DNA from: Bacteroides intestinalis
GTDB lineage: Bacteria > Bacteroidota > Bacteroidia > Bacteroidales > Bacteroidaceae
DNA length: 64,000 nt
NCBI RefSeq assembly: GCF_003464595.1
Contig: NZ_QRZF01000020.1
Location: 60,997 to 124,996, forward strand
Direction: 5' to 3'
In this document: one piece after another, positions 49,264 to 59,109 of the stretch
Position numbering within the stretch: the stretch's first letter is position 1
Layout: each line of letters begins with the position of its first letter
Made by a program: the position numbers and the translations under genes
Notes under the pieces: generated by a model
The model's input: only the letters and a program-made list of their open reading frames with translations
Told to the model about the DNA's origin: nothing
The model's database searches: none

Positions 49264-50799
49264 TTGATGCAATCAACTGGTAATAAGACTATCGTAAAGA
49301 ATACGATAATGCTATACATACGATTGATCGTAAATATGATAATTACATTGTTTACTGCACGTGTTGTATTGCAAACATTGGGTGTTGAAGATTATGGTAT
49401 TTATGGAGTAATTGGAGGTGTTCTCTCAATGTTTTCATTTCTAAATTCCTCAATGAGTGGAGCAACATCTAGATTTCTGACTTATGAATTAGGTAAGGGA
49501 AGGACGAAAAGATTAGCTGTAACTTTTTCAACATCAATCATTGTACATATAGTAATAGCTTTATTAATAGCTTTTTTATGCGAGACTATTGGAATATGGT
49601 TTATTAACAATAAATTAATCATTCCAGAAACTCGATTAATAGCTGCTCATTGGGTTTTTCAATTTGCAATATTTTCTATGATTGTAAGTGTAACGCAAGT
49701 ACCTTATAATGCCACAATATTTTCTCATGAAAGGATGGATGTATATGCATATGTGGAAATAGTTAGCTCAATATTAAAATTATTAATTGTTTATTTGCTT
49801 GTTATAGGAAATTTTGATAAACTGATTCTTTACGCTATTCTAAATTTTAGTGTAAATTTTATAATAGCCTTATATTACAGATATTATTGTGTCCGTTATT
49901 TTGAAGAGTGTAGATTTCATTGGATATTAGATAAACCATTATTAAAAGAGATGCTTAGTTTTTCAGGCTGGGATTTGTATGGTAACCTAAGTGTTATGGC
50001 TAGAACACAAGGAGTCAATATGATTTTAAATATGTTTTTTGGCCCTATCATGAATGCTGCAGCTGATATCGCATCTAGAATACAATCACTAATAATGAAC
50101 CTCTCTACTAATGTTTCGATAGCAACAAGGCCACAAATTGTTTTAAATTACTCACAAGGAAATCATGAGAAAATGATTTCACTTATGCGAGATGGAGCTC
50201 GTTTGACTTTCATACTGATGTTACTGTTCTCTGTACCATTAATATTTGAAATACATTATATTTTAAAATTATGGTTAGGAGTAATCCCAAAACACACAGA
50301 AATGATTTGCATCTTGACTTTATTATGGAATTTAGTAGTTGCCATGAATATAACAACCAATCATGTTGTCCAAGCCACAACTAAAATTCGTCTGGTTAGT
50401 ATAGTATCAGGTACATGCTTCTTATCTGTTATTCCTGTAACCTATTTCTGCTTTAATACAGGTGTCGATTATTGGTTTCCATTTGCATACAATGTCATGA
50501 TGGCAGCTATTTGTCCTGTCATAGGAGGATATACTCTACAGAAATACATAAAAGGGTATAGTATTAATAAGATCATGTTGCCAGACCTTTTGCGAGATTG
50601 GGTAGCATTGATTATCATATGCTTAGTATGCTATTTATTTATACAAAATGTGAATGAAGGTTTTATACGTGTATTATACACTTGCACCATATCAACGATA
50701 TTAACTTTATTCGCAGGCTATTATATAGTATTTCCAGCAGAGCGACGCCAAGTAATTACAAATTTTATTATTAATAAAATATGGAAAAGAAAGCTTTAG
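49264..50799 (+). CDS. wzx: Wzx-type polysaccharide flippase
   Basis: A 511-residue integral membrane protein with about 12-14 hydrophobic helices, matching the MOP/PST flippase superfamily. The start NTIMLYIRLIVNMIITLFTA followed by ARVVLQTLGVEDYGIYGVIG is typical of Bacteroides Wzx proteins. It moves undecaprenyl-linked repeat units across the inner membrane. It overlaps the next glycosyltransferase by 19 bp. This stretch is distinctly more AT-rich than the upxY end of the locus. Confidence 0.92.
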   Translation: MMQSTGNKTIVKNTIMLYIRLIVNMIITLFTARVVLQTLGVEDYGIYGVIGGVLSMFSFLNSSMSGATSRFLTYELGKGRTKRLAVTFSTSIIVHIVIALLIAFLCETIGIWFINNKLIIPETRLIAAHWVFQFAIFSMIVSVTQVPYNATIFSHERMDVYAYVEIVSSILKLLIVYLLVIGNFDKLILYAILNFSVNFIIALYYRYYCVRYFEECRFHWILDKPLLKEMLSFSGWDLYGNLSVMARTQGVNMILNMFFGPIMNAAADIASRIQSLIMNLSTNVSIATRPQIVLNYSQGNHEKMISLMRDGARLTFILMLLFSVPLIFEIHYILKLWLGVIPKHTEMICILTLLWNLVVAMNITTNHVVQATTKIRLVSIVSGTCFLSVIPVTYFCFNTGVDYWFPFAYNVMMAAICPVIGGYTLQKYIKGYSINKIMLPDLLRDWVALIIICLVCYLFIQNVNEGFIRVLYTCTISTILTLFAGYYIVFPAERRQVITNFIINKIWKRKL

Positions 50800-51767
50800 T
50801 TTCTTTGATAACTCCCTGTCATAATTCAGCAGCATTCATTCATCGTTTATTTGATTCTGTATTAAATCAGACATATCCTAATATTGAAATGATAGCCGTT
50901 GATAACGACTCAAAAGATAATACAGCAAAAATTATTAAGAATTACATACCTCTTTTCAATAAAAAGGGGTATAGATTGATATATTTGCATGAAGAAGATT
51001 TAGGTCCTTCAGCTGCAATTCAAAATGGGTTAAAACACATTAATGGAGAATATTTATTAATGCCAGATAGTGATGATTGGTACTCAATGCCCACTTCTAT
51101 CGAAAAATTTGTAACAAAATTTGAGGAATTACCAGATGTTTACGCCATTTTGCGCTCACAGATTCAGTTTATTGATGAAAAAAGTATGTTACCCATAAAA
51201 ATAGCATATAAAGACTTTCCCACTGATGATCCAGGTACGCTTTTTGAAGATTGTCTATTTGCAAAAAATGGATATAACTTTGCACCTATAGGTTATATGG
51301 TTAAAGTATCGAAATTGCGAGAACAAACAGGATTACAAATTTTCAATGCATATAATATGGGACAGCAAAGACAGATTTGTCTTCCTTTATATTACAATTA
51401 CAAAGCATGGACAATACCTGAACCTTTAGTAAATTACTTAGTCCGATCTAATTCAATTAGCCATGGTAGTTATAATAAATATGAAACTCAAAAAGAACTT
51501 CATGAAAAAATTTATTCATACATCTCTACGATCTTAAATTCTATAACAAACATGCCAATAAAAGAGAAAGAAATGTATTTGGATAAATATATGAGGCAAT
51601 CAATTAAGAGGATAGCCTATCAAGCATGTAATAATAATGATAAAAAAGGACTGAGAGCTTTTGTTAATGAATATAAAACATATGGGGGTAATAGATTCTT
51701 GCTGATAATTTTACTTAAGATCCAGCAATTGAAGGCGCTGAGAAAGAAAGTAAGCGTCCCAAAATGA
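50781..51767 (+). CDS. Family 2 glycosyltransferase
   Basis: A 328-residue GT2 (GT-A fold) enzyme: VSLITPCHNSAAFIHRLFDS at the start, MIAVDNDSKDNT, and the metal-binding MPDSDDWYS. The middle reads DCLFAKNGYNFAPIGYMVKV and the C terminus is helical and basic. It overlaps wzx by 19 bp. It is followed by a 182-bp gap with no recognisable gene before the pyruvyltransferase start. Donor and acceptor unknown. Confidence 0.9.
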   Translation: MEKKALVSLITPCHNSAAFIHRLFDSVLNQTYPNIEMIAVDNDSKDNTAKIIKNYIPLFNKKGYRLIYLHEEDLGPSAAIQNGLKHINGEYLLMPDSDDWYSMPTSIEKFVTKFEELPDVYAILRSQIQFIDEKSMLPIKIAYKDFPTDDPGTLFEDCLFAKNGYNFAPIGYMVKVSKLREQTGLQIFNAYNMGQQRQICLPLYYNYKAWTIPEPLVNYLVRSNSISHGSYNKYETQKELHEKIYSYISTILNSITNMPIKEKEMYLDKYMRQSIKRIAYQACNNNDKKGLRAFVNEYKTYGGNRFLLIILLKIQQLKALRKKVSVPK

Positions 51768-51949
51768 TGTATTGCTCACTCCTATAAAAGCACCGACCTT
51801 TGCTGCTGTAATTAAAAAATAAAAACATATGTATAGCAGTAGCAATTTTGGTATTTGTTCATTCGTTACAAAGCGGATGCAATGCCTCGAGAAGAGTCCG
51901 TCCAGGAATTCTGTTTGAAAAAACAAAGTACCCTAAAATCCCTTTCACA

Positions 51950-52951
51950 ATGAAAATAGGAATAATAACTTTACCACTTGAATCTAATTATGGTGGAGTT
52001 CTTCAAAATTGGGCTTTACAGATGTTATTGCGCAGGCTGGGACATGAGCCTATAACCATTGATTTTGAAAAGAGATCAATTTTTCGACTAATAATGGTTA
52101 ACCTAAAAACTATCCTTTTACATTTTTATGGCAAGAAAAGACCTTTTGTAAGGTGGAAAGATTTAGAAAGAAATCCTCTGTTTGATAAGTTTATAAAATC
52201 AAACATTAATTTGTCTAATTTAGTTAATCATTATTCGAAAAAAATAATCAAACAATATGGAATTGAAGCCATAGTTGTAGGCAGTGATCAAGTCTGGCGT
52301 CCCAAATATTCACGACCATTTCTTTATGACCGATACCTACGATTTATAAAAGGGATGCCTATTAAGAGGATTGGTTTTGCTATTTCATTCGGTGTTGATT
52401 CTTGGGAGTATAATGTAGAAGAAACCCCAAAGTGTGCATTGCTTGCTGCAAAATTTGATGCTTTGTCCTTTAGAGAGCAATCAGGCGTGAAGTTATGTAA
52501 GCATTATCTCAATTGCGATGCTATTCAAGTTTTAGATCCAACATTACTTATCTCAAAAGATGCTTATATTGAATTATGTAGTTGTGTTCCAGTTAGTAAA
52601 GAAAAATATATAGCTTCGTATATTATTGATAAGAACTGGAATACGGAAAAGATTCTATTACGGAAGCATACTGAATTAGGTATTCCTATAAAAGAATTTA
52701 CTGCTAACAAAAATGCTACCATCTCGATAGAAGAATGGTTGGCTATGTTTCGAGATGCTGAATATATAGTGACAGATTCATTTCATGGTACTGCTTTCTC
52801 TATAATATTTGGGAAAAAATTTCACTGTATATATAATGAAGATAGGGGTTCGGAACGATTTATAAGCCTCTTAACATTGTATAATATGGGGGAATTAGAA
52901 AAGTATAAAAAGATAAGTATTGAATTCCTTTATAAATCTCTAAGCATATGA
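51950..52951 (+). CDS. Polysaccharide pyruvyl transferase family protein
   Basis: A 333-residue protein with the PS_pyruv_trans pattern: KIGIITLPLESNYGGVLQNW at the start, VVGSDQVWRPKYS, ISFGVDSWEY, LSFREQSGVKLCK and YIVTDSFHGTAFSIIFGK. Members add pyruvate ketals to sugars; some act as other transferases. The ATG at 51950 is chosen; the open frame continues 34 codons upstream without family resemblance. FrhB-like proteins usually sit beside this family; here the FrhB-like part is 11 kb upstream. It overlaps the next GT by 4 bp. Confidence 0.88.
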   Translation: MKIGIITLPLESNYGGVLQNWALQMLLRRLGHEPITIDFEKRSIFRLIMVNLKTILLHFYGKKRPFVRWKDLERNPLFDKFIKSNINLSNLVNHYSKKIIKQYGIEAIVVGSDQVWRPKYSRPFLYDRYLRFIKGMPIKRIGFAISFGVDSWEYNVEETPKCALLAAKFDALSFREQSGVKLCKHYLNCDAIQVLDPTLLISKDAYIELCSCVPVSKEKYIASYIIDKNWNTEKILLRKHTELGIPIKEFTANKNATISIEEWLAMFRDAEYIVTDSFHGTAFSIIFGKKFHCIYNEDRGSERFISLLTLYNMGELEKYKKISIEFLYKSLSI

Positions 52952-53913
52952 AAAATGTTAAAATATCTATAATTGTTCCAATTTATAATATGGAACAATA
53001 CATCGGGGAAACGATAGAGAGTGTTCTTAAGCAGACGATGTCTGATTGGGAACTTATTCTTGTAAATGACGGTAGCAATGATCGTTCACTGGATATATGC
53101 CGTGATTATGCCACCCATAATGTTCGAATCAAAGTTATTGATATGTCTAATAGTGGTGTTTCGGCAGCTAGAAGATGTGGATTACAAGTGGCAAGCGGTG
53201 AATATGTTACTTTCCTTGATGGAGATGATTTACTTTTTTCAGATGCTTTAGAATATGCTTATAGGACACTAAAGTTATGGAATGTGGATATGTTATCTGG
53301 AAGTGTTCAAAGAGGTTTAGAATCAGGTGCTAAGATTCAGCGGTTAAAAGATAAACTGTATAATATGAAGTCATATAGTGAAGCGCATGCCAGATATAAA
53401 ATAAAGATGGGTTTACATGCCGATTTCATAAGGCGATCCGCATTAATGAAACATCAGGTGATTATTGATAGAACGATAGTTAATAATGAAGATTACTTAT
53501 TCAAATTATTTGTTATTCAAGATATCAATACTGTATATACAACAAGTAAGGTACTTCATCTATACCGTTATAGAGAGGGTAGTGCATGCCATCGAGAGTA
53601 TCCTGTTGCCTATTGGTATCATTATTTTGAATACTTTAAATCTCAATATGTAACTTATAATGTTCATAGAGATATTTATCTTATATCCAAACTAACGAAG
53701 CTAACGAGCTTAATTAGAAATCATGATTATGAATTCGATTTTCAATCTGTTGAAATAAGCGATCTCAAGGAGTTGCCGATAAATATATGCCTTAATATTT
53801 ACACTGTGCTAACATTGATTTCTGTCAAGATGAATTCACGCATTTTTATACCTTTATTGAAATTTCATCCCAAAGCACTACTAAAGAATATATTCTATGT
53901 GTCAATTCCTTAA
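52948..53913 (+). CDS. Family 2 glycosyltransferase
   Basis: A 321-residue GT2 enzyme with KISIIVPIYNMEQYIGETIE, WELILVNDGSNDRSLDIC and the metal-binding TFLDGDDLLFSD. The C-terminal half is helical with a hydrophobic end (IYTVLTLISVKMN), perhaps membrane-associated. It overlaps both the pyruvyltransferase (4 bp) and the polymerase gene (17 bp). Confidence 0.9.
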   Translation: MKNVKISIIVPIYNMEQYIGETIESVLKQTMSDWELILVNDGSNDRSLDICRDYATHNVRIKVIDMSNSGVSAARRCGLQVASGEYVTFLDGDDLLFSDALEYAYRTLKLWNVDMLSGSVQRGLESGAKIQRLKDKLYNMKSYSEAHARYKIKMGLHADFIRRSALMKHQVIIDRTIVNNEDYLFKLFVIQDINTVYTTSKVLHLYRYREGSACHREYPVAYWYHYFEYFKSQYVTYNVHRDIYLISKLTKLTSLIRNHDYEFDFQSVEISDLKELPINICLNIYTVLTLISVKMNSRIFIPLLKFHPKALLKNIFYVSIP

Positions 53914-55132
53914 AATAGTAATCCTTTATTTATATCATTTATTTATAATATTTGGATTCCTGTTTGAGATACCGATATATGGACCGCTTACTACACGTAG
54001 ATTGTCTGTGTTAATCGGAATGATTATACTTCTTATTAATAAAAAGAATGCAGCGAAAGTGTATAGCTATTTTAGTAAGAAGAAAATAGGTACTTATTAT
54101 GCTTTATTTCTCTTTTGCGCCTTGTTGAGTTTGTTTAATGTTTCTTTTCAAACGTCAATGAAAAATACTTATTTAGAAATATGGTATTTTTTTTATATGA
54201 TTTTATATATACTGGTATTTGCAGTATTTTTAGTAGTTGAGTTCAAAGATATAGAGAAACTTGTATATGTATATATTGGTGCTTTTGCTTTGCAGTTTGT
54301 GATTGTTTTGTATGGGTTACTTGATAACAACTTCTTGATTTATATATATGAGAATTGGTATTTCGGCGACGATCGATTTGCAGAGACAGTAAGCAAAGGA
54401 ACAAGGTTGATGGGCATAGCTTTAAATAGTTCAAATGGTTCAATTACATGTAGTTCGGCTTGTGTTTTAATTGCATTCGCTTATATTACCGGAAGACTTA
54501 ATAGATTCTTGTTCTATTTATCATATTCAATGATGATGATTCTTACTATATTTATTGGTCGTACTGGAGCATTAGTTGAATTAGCATTATTAGTTTATAT
54601 TATTATGATTAACTTCAAACTTAGCAATATATTTATAATTATTGGTTTTATTTTCTGTGGTGTCTCAATAATCACTTATTTATTGGGAGAAGTGTCTCCT
54701 TTAGCTGCGGATGCTCTATCGGGATGGATAATGGGAGCATTTGACCCAGAATCACGTTCTGAGACAATAAATGGAATAGCTGCGGTTGTTCCTAGTTTGT
54801 CGCCTGAAATGATATTTGGCACAGGAGTTATGCGAGGGAGGGCTGATTCTGGGATTGTAGTCGGATCTGATAGTGGTTATGTAAAATTTTATGGTGCTAT
54901 TGGTATTATAGGTGCTTTTTGCTATTATCTTGCTTATTTAAAGTTGTTTAGTTTGCCTATGAGAAAGTTTGTTTTAAGGAAGTTGAAATTTTTCTTTTAT
55001 TTTGTTATAGTACTGATATATATAATTGAATACAAAGAGCCCTTTTTAATGTATTATACCCTACCTTGTGCTTTTCTGACGGTTTTATTGTTTAATGAAT
55101 TTTATGCTAGAAAAAATATTAATATAGAATGA
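53897..55132 (+). CDS. Wzy-like O-antigen/capsule polymerase
   Basis: A 411-residue integral membrane protein with about 10-12 hydrophobic helices and a large extracytoplasmic loop near residues 270-330 (GAFDPESRSETINGIAAVVP). This is the usual layout of Wzy polymerases, which join repeat units in the periplasm. Sequence motifs are weak in this family, so the call rests on topology and on its position between wzx and glycosyltransferases. Very AT-rich. Confidence 0.78.
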   Translation: MCQFLKIVILYLYHLFIIFGFLFEIPIYGPLTTRRLSVLIGMIILLINKKNAAKVYSYFSKKKIGTYYALFLFCALLSLFNVSFQTSMKNTYLEIWYFFYMILYILVFAVFLVVEFKDIEKLVYVYIGAFALQFVIVLYGLLDNNFLIYIYENWYFGDDRFAETVSKGTRLMGIALNSSNGSITCSSACVLIAFAYITGRLNRFLFYLSYSMMMILTIFIGRTGALVELALLVYIIMINFKLSNIFIIIGFIFCGVSIITYLLGEVSPLAADALSGWIMGAFDPESRSETINGIAAVVPSLSPEMIFGTGVMRGRADSGIVVGSDSGYVKFYGAIGIIGAFCYYLAYLKLFSLPMRKFVLRKLKFFFYFVIVLIYIIEYKEPFLMYYTLPCAFLTVLLFNEFYARKNINIE

Positions 55133-55332
55133 ATATTCTCATTCAGCAAATAACTATCCGACTTCTGGCTATCATTTTCAAACTGTTATCGGTATGCTGT
55201 GTAGAGAACTGTCATTGCAGGGATATGATGTACTTGTAGCTTCATTGTGTGCTTTCTTATGCTAAATATTGTATTAAAGCAGTACCATACCATTATGCAA
55301 AAGATGTTTCTACACATAGAGGAACAAAATAG
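55131..55332 (+). pseudogene. Decayed glycosyltransferase N-terminal fragment
   Basis: One frame from 55131 reads EYSHSANNYPTSGYHFQTVI and then LCRELSLQGYDVLVAS, ending at a stop at 55263. A second frame shifted by one base continues AKYCIKAVPYHYAKDVST to a stop at 55330. Together they resemble the first Rossmann half of a GT4-type enzyme (a Gly-rich turn, an amphipathic helix and a LVAS strand). The rest of the 534-bp gap (55333-55666) contains only short broken frames and no gene. Confidence 0.45.
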
Positions 55333-55666
55333 ATCCATATATTGGACCTAAAATATATGTTTTACGGAGAGGGCGATTCTTGAAATCTACTTTTCTTGGA
55401 TTACTCAAAAAGTAGTTAGTAGTTGTGTAGAACTATTTTGATATTTTATATAGTTAATTGGGGTTAGTACTCTAAACATCTTCTTTCGTGAGATTGCGCT
55501 TGATCGCTGAATCTGTTGCCAATGAAAATAGGCCTAAATAATAATAAGCACTAAAAAGCAATTCCTTTTTCGACATGCTTTATAGAAAATTTGCCTCTTG
55601 CGACTTTGGGGATTCTGTGTGTCAAAATTGGATGATAGTAAAATTTATAAAAAATAAAGGTATAAA

Positions 55667-56179
55667 ATGTATAATGTGTATTCTGTTGATTATAAACGTA
55701 ATAAGGGGGGAGGGCATACGCTTCGCTTTTTACGTGTACTGAGGCTCTTTCAATGTAGTAAAAATAAGATAGTTAAATTTGTTTGTAAACTAATATTAAG
55801 AAGATATCGATTGAAGTATGGACTTGAAATACCAGCTGAGACTATTATAGGCAAGGGACTTTACCTCGGTCATGCATTCAATATTACGGTGAACGATCTG
55901 GCAGTAATTGGTGATTATTGTAATCTGCACAAAGGAGTGGTGATAGGCCGTGAAAACAGAGGTCCGCGCAAAGGTGCTCCTACTCTTGGTAATAAAGTGT
56001 GGGTAGGTATTAATTCTGCCATAGTAGGAAATGTTATTATAGGTGATGATGTACTGATTGCTCCATGTACTTATGTTAATTGTGATGTACCCTCTCATAG
56101 TGTTGTATTTGGCAATCCTTGTGTTATCAAACATAGAGATAATGCAACAGAAGGGTATATTAATAATATAAATGAATGA
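55667..56179 (+). CDS. Serine-acetyltransferase-like hexapeptide O-acetyltransferase
   Basis: A 170-residue left-handed beta-helix transferase. A helical, basic N terminus (about 1-55) is followed by hexapeptide repeats: AETIIGKGLYLGHAFNITVN, IGDYCNLHKGVVIGRENRGP and KVWVGINSAIVGNVIIGDDV. The layout resembles CysE-type acetyltransferases found in capsule loci. It likely acetylates a sugar of the repeat unit. It overlaps the next GT by 4 bp. Confidence 0.88.
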   Translation: MYNVYSVDYKRNKGGGHTLRFLRVLRLFQCSKNKIVKFVCKLILRRYRLKYGLEIPAETIIGKGLYLGHAFNITVNDLAVIGDYCNLHKGVVIGRENRGPRKGAPTLGNKVWVGINSAIVGNVIIGDDVLIAPCTYVNCDVPSHSVVFGNPCVIKHRDNATEGYINNINE

Positions 56180-57264
56180 AAAGAATTCTTTGTCTGATAG
56201 ATACTCTTGGTATGGGAGGAGCCGAACGTCAAATGATTGGATTGGCGCTTTTCCTTAAGCAAAACGGATATCATGTTGATTTGATAACATATTGTGAACA
56301 TGATTTCTATTCAGAATTGGTTCAGAAATATGTTATAGGTTCAGTTACGTTACATACAAAGAATAATAAGTGGTCGAAATTATATGCTATCCGTAAGTAT
56401 ATCAAGGAGACAGGTGGTTATGATTGGATGATTGCCTACAAGGATGGTCCTACGATTATTGGTTGTATACTAAAGATGTTTGGGGGAAAATTTCGTTTGA
56501 TAGCCTCTGAGCGAAATACTACACAATGTCTTTCGCTAAAGGATAAAGTAAAGTTTTTCTTGTATCGATGGGCAGACTACGTGGTACCTAATGCATATGC
56601 ACAAGAAAAGTTTATCCGGACAAACTTTCCTAAGTTAAGTCAATCTGTTACTACTATAACCAACTTTACAGATACAGATTATTTTGTTCCTATTGCTCAG
56701 CCAACTAATAAGAAGTTCATTATCATGACAGTGGCTCGTGTGGCACGACAAAAGAATGTTTCTAACTATCTGGAAGCAATTAAGCGCCTTAAAGAGGATG
56801 GTCTTACAAATGTACATTTTGATTGGTATGGTGATGTACAAACGAAAGAAGAGACCTATGGCGATATGTGCTTCAAGAAACGCTTTGAGTTGGGAATTGA
56901 GGATATGATTGACTTCCATCCTGCAACGACAGAAATTTTAAAACATTACCAAAATTGTGACGTATTTTGTCTTCCGAGTATTTACGAAGGTTTCCCAAAT
57001 GTAGTGTGTGAAGCTATGAGTTGTGGTAAGCCAATTGTTTGCAGTCGGGTATGTGACAATCCTCATATTGTACAAGAAAATCAGAATGGTATATTTTTTA
57101 CTCCAACTGATGTAAACTCCATCTATGAGGGTTTGAAGTATATTATCAATATGCCTAAGGAAGATTTGCAAATATGGGGAAAATATAGTCGAGAGATTGC
57201 GGAGTCGTTATTCTCTAAGAAAGCATTTTTTCAGAAGTATATTAAACTTATAGAATCTTTATGA
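56176..57264 (+). CDS. Family 4 glycosyltransferase
   Basis: A 362-residue GT-B enzyme: MKRILCLIDTLGMGGAERQM at the N terminus, IIMTVARVARQKNVSNYLEA at the start of the second domain, and CLPSIYEGFPNVVCEAMSCG with the donor-binding Glu pair. It is translationally coupled at both ends by 4-bp ATGA overlaps. Linkage specificity cannot be read. Confidence 0.92.
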   Translation: MKRILCLIDTLGMGGAERQMIGLALFLKQNGYHVDLITYCEHDFYSELVQKYVIGSVTLHTKNNKWSKLYAIRKYIKETGGYDWMIAYKDGPTIIGCILKMFGGKFRLIASERNTTQCLSLKDKVKFFLYRWADYVVPNAYAQEKFIRTNFPKLSQSVTTITNFTDTDYFVPIAQPTNKKFIIMTVARVARQKNVSNYLEAIKRLKEDGLTNVHFDWYGDVQTKEETYGDMCFKKRFELGIEDMIDFHPATTEILKHYQNCDVFCLPSIYEGFPNVVCEAMSCGKPIVCSRVCDNPHIVQENQNGIFFTPTDVNSIYEGLKYIINMPKEDLQIWGKYSREIAESLFSKKAFFQKYIKLIESL

Positions 57265-58370
57265 ACTATATAAAAATAAATGTTTTAGTAATTGGAGGAG
57301 GAACTCACCACAATGCGCTTGGAGTTATTAGGACTTTAGGACTATCCGGCTATGGAGTTGAACTTATCACAATAGGTAATCTTACAAAGAATTATATTAC
57401 CAGTAGTAAATATATATTAAAGCATTATGCTCTGGCAGATATAAAAGAGTTGGCGGCTTATCTGTTGTACCGCGAACCTAAATCAGAAAAAGAAATTATT
57501 ATTTCGTGTGCTGATGTAGTTACTGAACATTTGAATCTCTATCAGAGAAAACTTTCAGAACGATATATACTTCCTGGAATACCTACGGAAGGAAAAATGC
57601 CGGAGTTGATGGATAAAACTAATATGATCAAAATGGCTGCCAAGAGAGATATTTACTCTCCTGAGGTTTGGAGTTTACCTATAGATATAACTAAAGTGAC
57701 ATTTCCTTGTATCACAAAATCACATATTAGCAGTCATGGCGGTAAATCAGATATCGTAATCTGCCGAAATAGAGAGGAGTTAGATACCTTCCTTGCAGGC
57801 AATAAGGATACTTTATTTGTTCAGGCGTATATTAATAAAAAGGAAGAGGTTCAGTTTATTGGTTGCTCTCTGAAGAATGGAGAAGAGATTATTATTCCGG
57901 GAATGACAAAAGTTCTTCGTTCTCAACCGAATACTAATACAGGTTTCCTTGAGTATGGTCCAATAGACCCTTTTTATGACAACATTGTAGAAAAGAGTAA
58001 GTTATACATCAAGGATTGTCAGTACTCTGGACTCTTTAGTATAGAGTTCCTCCGTGGACATGATGATAAGGTGTATTTTCTAGAGATTAATTTTCGTAAT
58101 GATGGCAATGCCTATTGCGTTACAGCTAGTGGGATTAACTTGCCTGCGATATGGGTAAAAGCAAATCGAGGTGAAAACTATTATGATGAAATCAAAGAAC
58201 CTAAGTTTGTTGTGGTAATGCCAGAATTTCAAGATCTGAAACTTGTTTTACAATGTAAGGTCTCATTATGGCAATGGCTGAAAGATGTAAAACGTACAGA
58301 TGTATTTTTGGAGTATATGAAGGAAGATAAGCGTCCTTTCTTTCAATATATAATAGATAAAATCATATAA
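57261..58370 (+). CDS. ATP-grasp family ligase
   Basis: A 369-residue protein of the ATP-grasp carboxylate-amine ligase type. It has an N-terminal Rossmann-like part (INVLVIGGGTHHNALGVIRT), the ATP-grasp lysine region VTFPCITKSHISSHGGKSD and a metal-binding FSIEFLRGHDDKVYFLEINF followed by RNDGNAYC. It may join an amino acid to a sugar carboxyl group such as a uronic acid (inference; the locus also encodes uronic-acid enzymes). Coupled to the GT before it (4-bp overlap) and directly abutting the deacetylase after it. Confidence 0.85.
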   Translation: MNYIKINVLVIGGGTHHNALGVIRTLGLSGYGVELITIGNLTKNYITSSKYILKHYALADIKELAAYLLYREPKSEKEIIISCADVVTEHLNLYQRKLSERYILPGIPTEGKMPELMDKTNMIKMAAKRDIYSPEVWSLPIDITKVTFPCITKSHISSHGGKSDIVICRNREELDTFLAGNKDTLFVQAYINKKEEVQFIGCSLKNGEEIIIPGMTKVLRSQPNTNTGFLEYGPIDPFYDNIVEKSKLYIKDCQYSGLFSIEFLRGHDDKVYFLEINFRNDGNAYCVTASGINLPAIWVKANRGENYYDEIKEPKFVVVMPEFQDLKLVLQCKVSLWQWLKDVKRTDVFLEYMKEDKRPFFQYIIDKII

Positions 58371-59108
58371 ATGACTACTAAATATTTAATTCGACTAGAC
58401 GATGCGTGTCCTACTATGGATTCTGTTAAATGGGAGAAGATGCTTGATATTCTTGACCGTTATGAAGTGAAGCCTATGGTGGGTATTATACCTCATAACG
58501 AAGACCCGAAATTGCATATAGATGTTGAGGATCCGAACTTTTGGCAGAAAGCTAGAGATTGGGATAAAAAAGGTTGGGCTATTGCGCTTCACGGATATAA
58601 TCATTGTTATATTTCTGGAAAAGGCGGAATTAATCCTCTATGGAATCGTTCAGAATTTGCAGGAGTTTCGTTTGAAATACAATGCAAAAAGATAAAAGAA
58701 GGATTACGAATTCTTAATGGGCACGGTATCAATCCTAAATATTTTTTTGCTCCCAGCCATACTTTTGACGAAAATACTTTATTGGCACTAAAGAAATGCT
58801 CCGATATACGCATTATTAGTGATACTATTGCTACAAAGCCTTACAAGGATGGGGATTTTGTTTTTATTCCACAGTTGGGAGGACATTGTACAGAAATGAA
58901 AATCCCAGGAATATGGACATTTTGTTTGCATCCGAATATAATGAATGAGAATGATTTTGATGTTACGGAAACTTTCTTCAAGAATCATGTTAAAGAGATT
59001 ATTGGATTTGATGATTTAAATTTAGATAGTATTGGTAGAAAGTCTTTGGGTAGTAGATTTCTTTCATACTTATATTTCACTTATAGGAAAATTAGAGGAA
59101 TAAAGTAA
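58371..59108 (+). CDS. Polysaccharide deacetylase-like protein (DUF2334 type)
   Basis: A 245-residue NodB-fold hydrolase. The metal motifs are LIRLDDACPTMD (Asp pair) and ALHGYNHCYIS (His-x3-His). PKYFFAPSHTFDENTLLALK corresponds to the arginine/proline region of the fold. It has no signal peptide, so it probably acts in the cytoplasm on a lipid-linked intermediate. It starts right after the ATP-grasp stop. Removal of an N-acetyl group to expose an amine for the ATP-grasp enzyme is an attractive but untested link. Confidence 0.85.
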   Translation: MTTKYLIRLDDACPTMDSVKWEKMLDILDRYEVKPMVGIIPHNEDPKLHIDVEDPNFWQKARDWDKKGWAIALHGYNHCYISGKGGINPLWNRSEFAGVSFEIQCKKIKEGLRILNGHGINPKYFFAPSHTFDENTLLALKKCSDIRIISDTIATKPYKDGDFVFIPQLGGHCTEMKIPGIWTFCLHPNIMNENDFDVTETFFKNHVKEIIGFDDLNLDSIGRKSLGSRFLSYLYFTYRKIRGIK

Positions 59109-59109
59109 A

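Noticed and set aside
51848..51949. 34-codon upstream extension of the pyruvyltransferase
   Set aside because: The extension has no family similarity; the family's normal start is the ATG at 51950.
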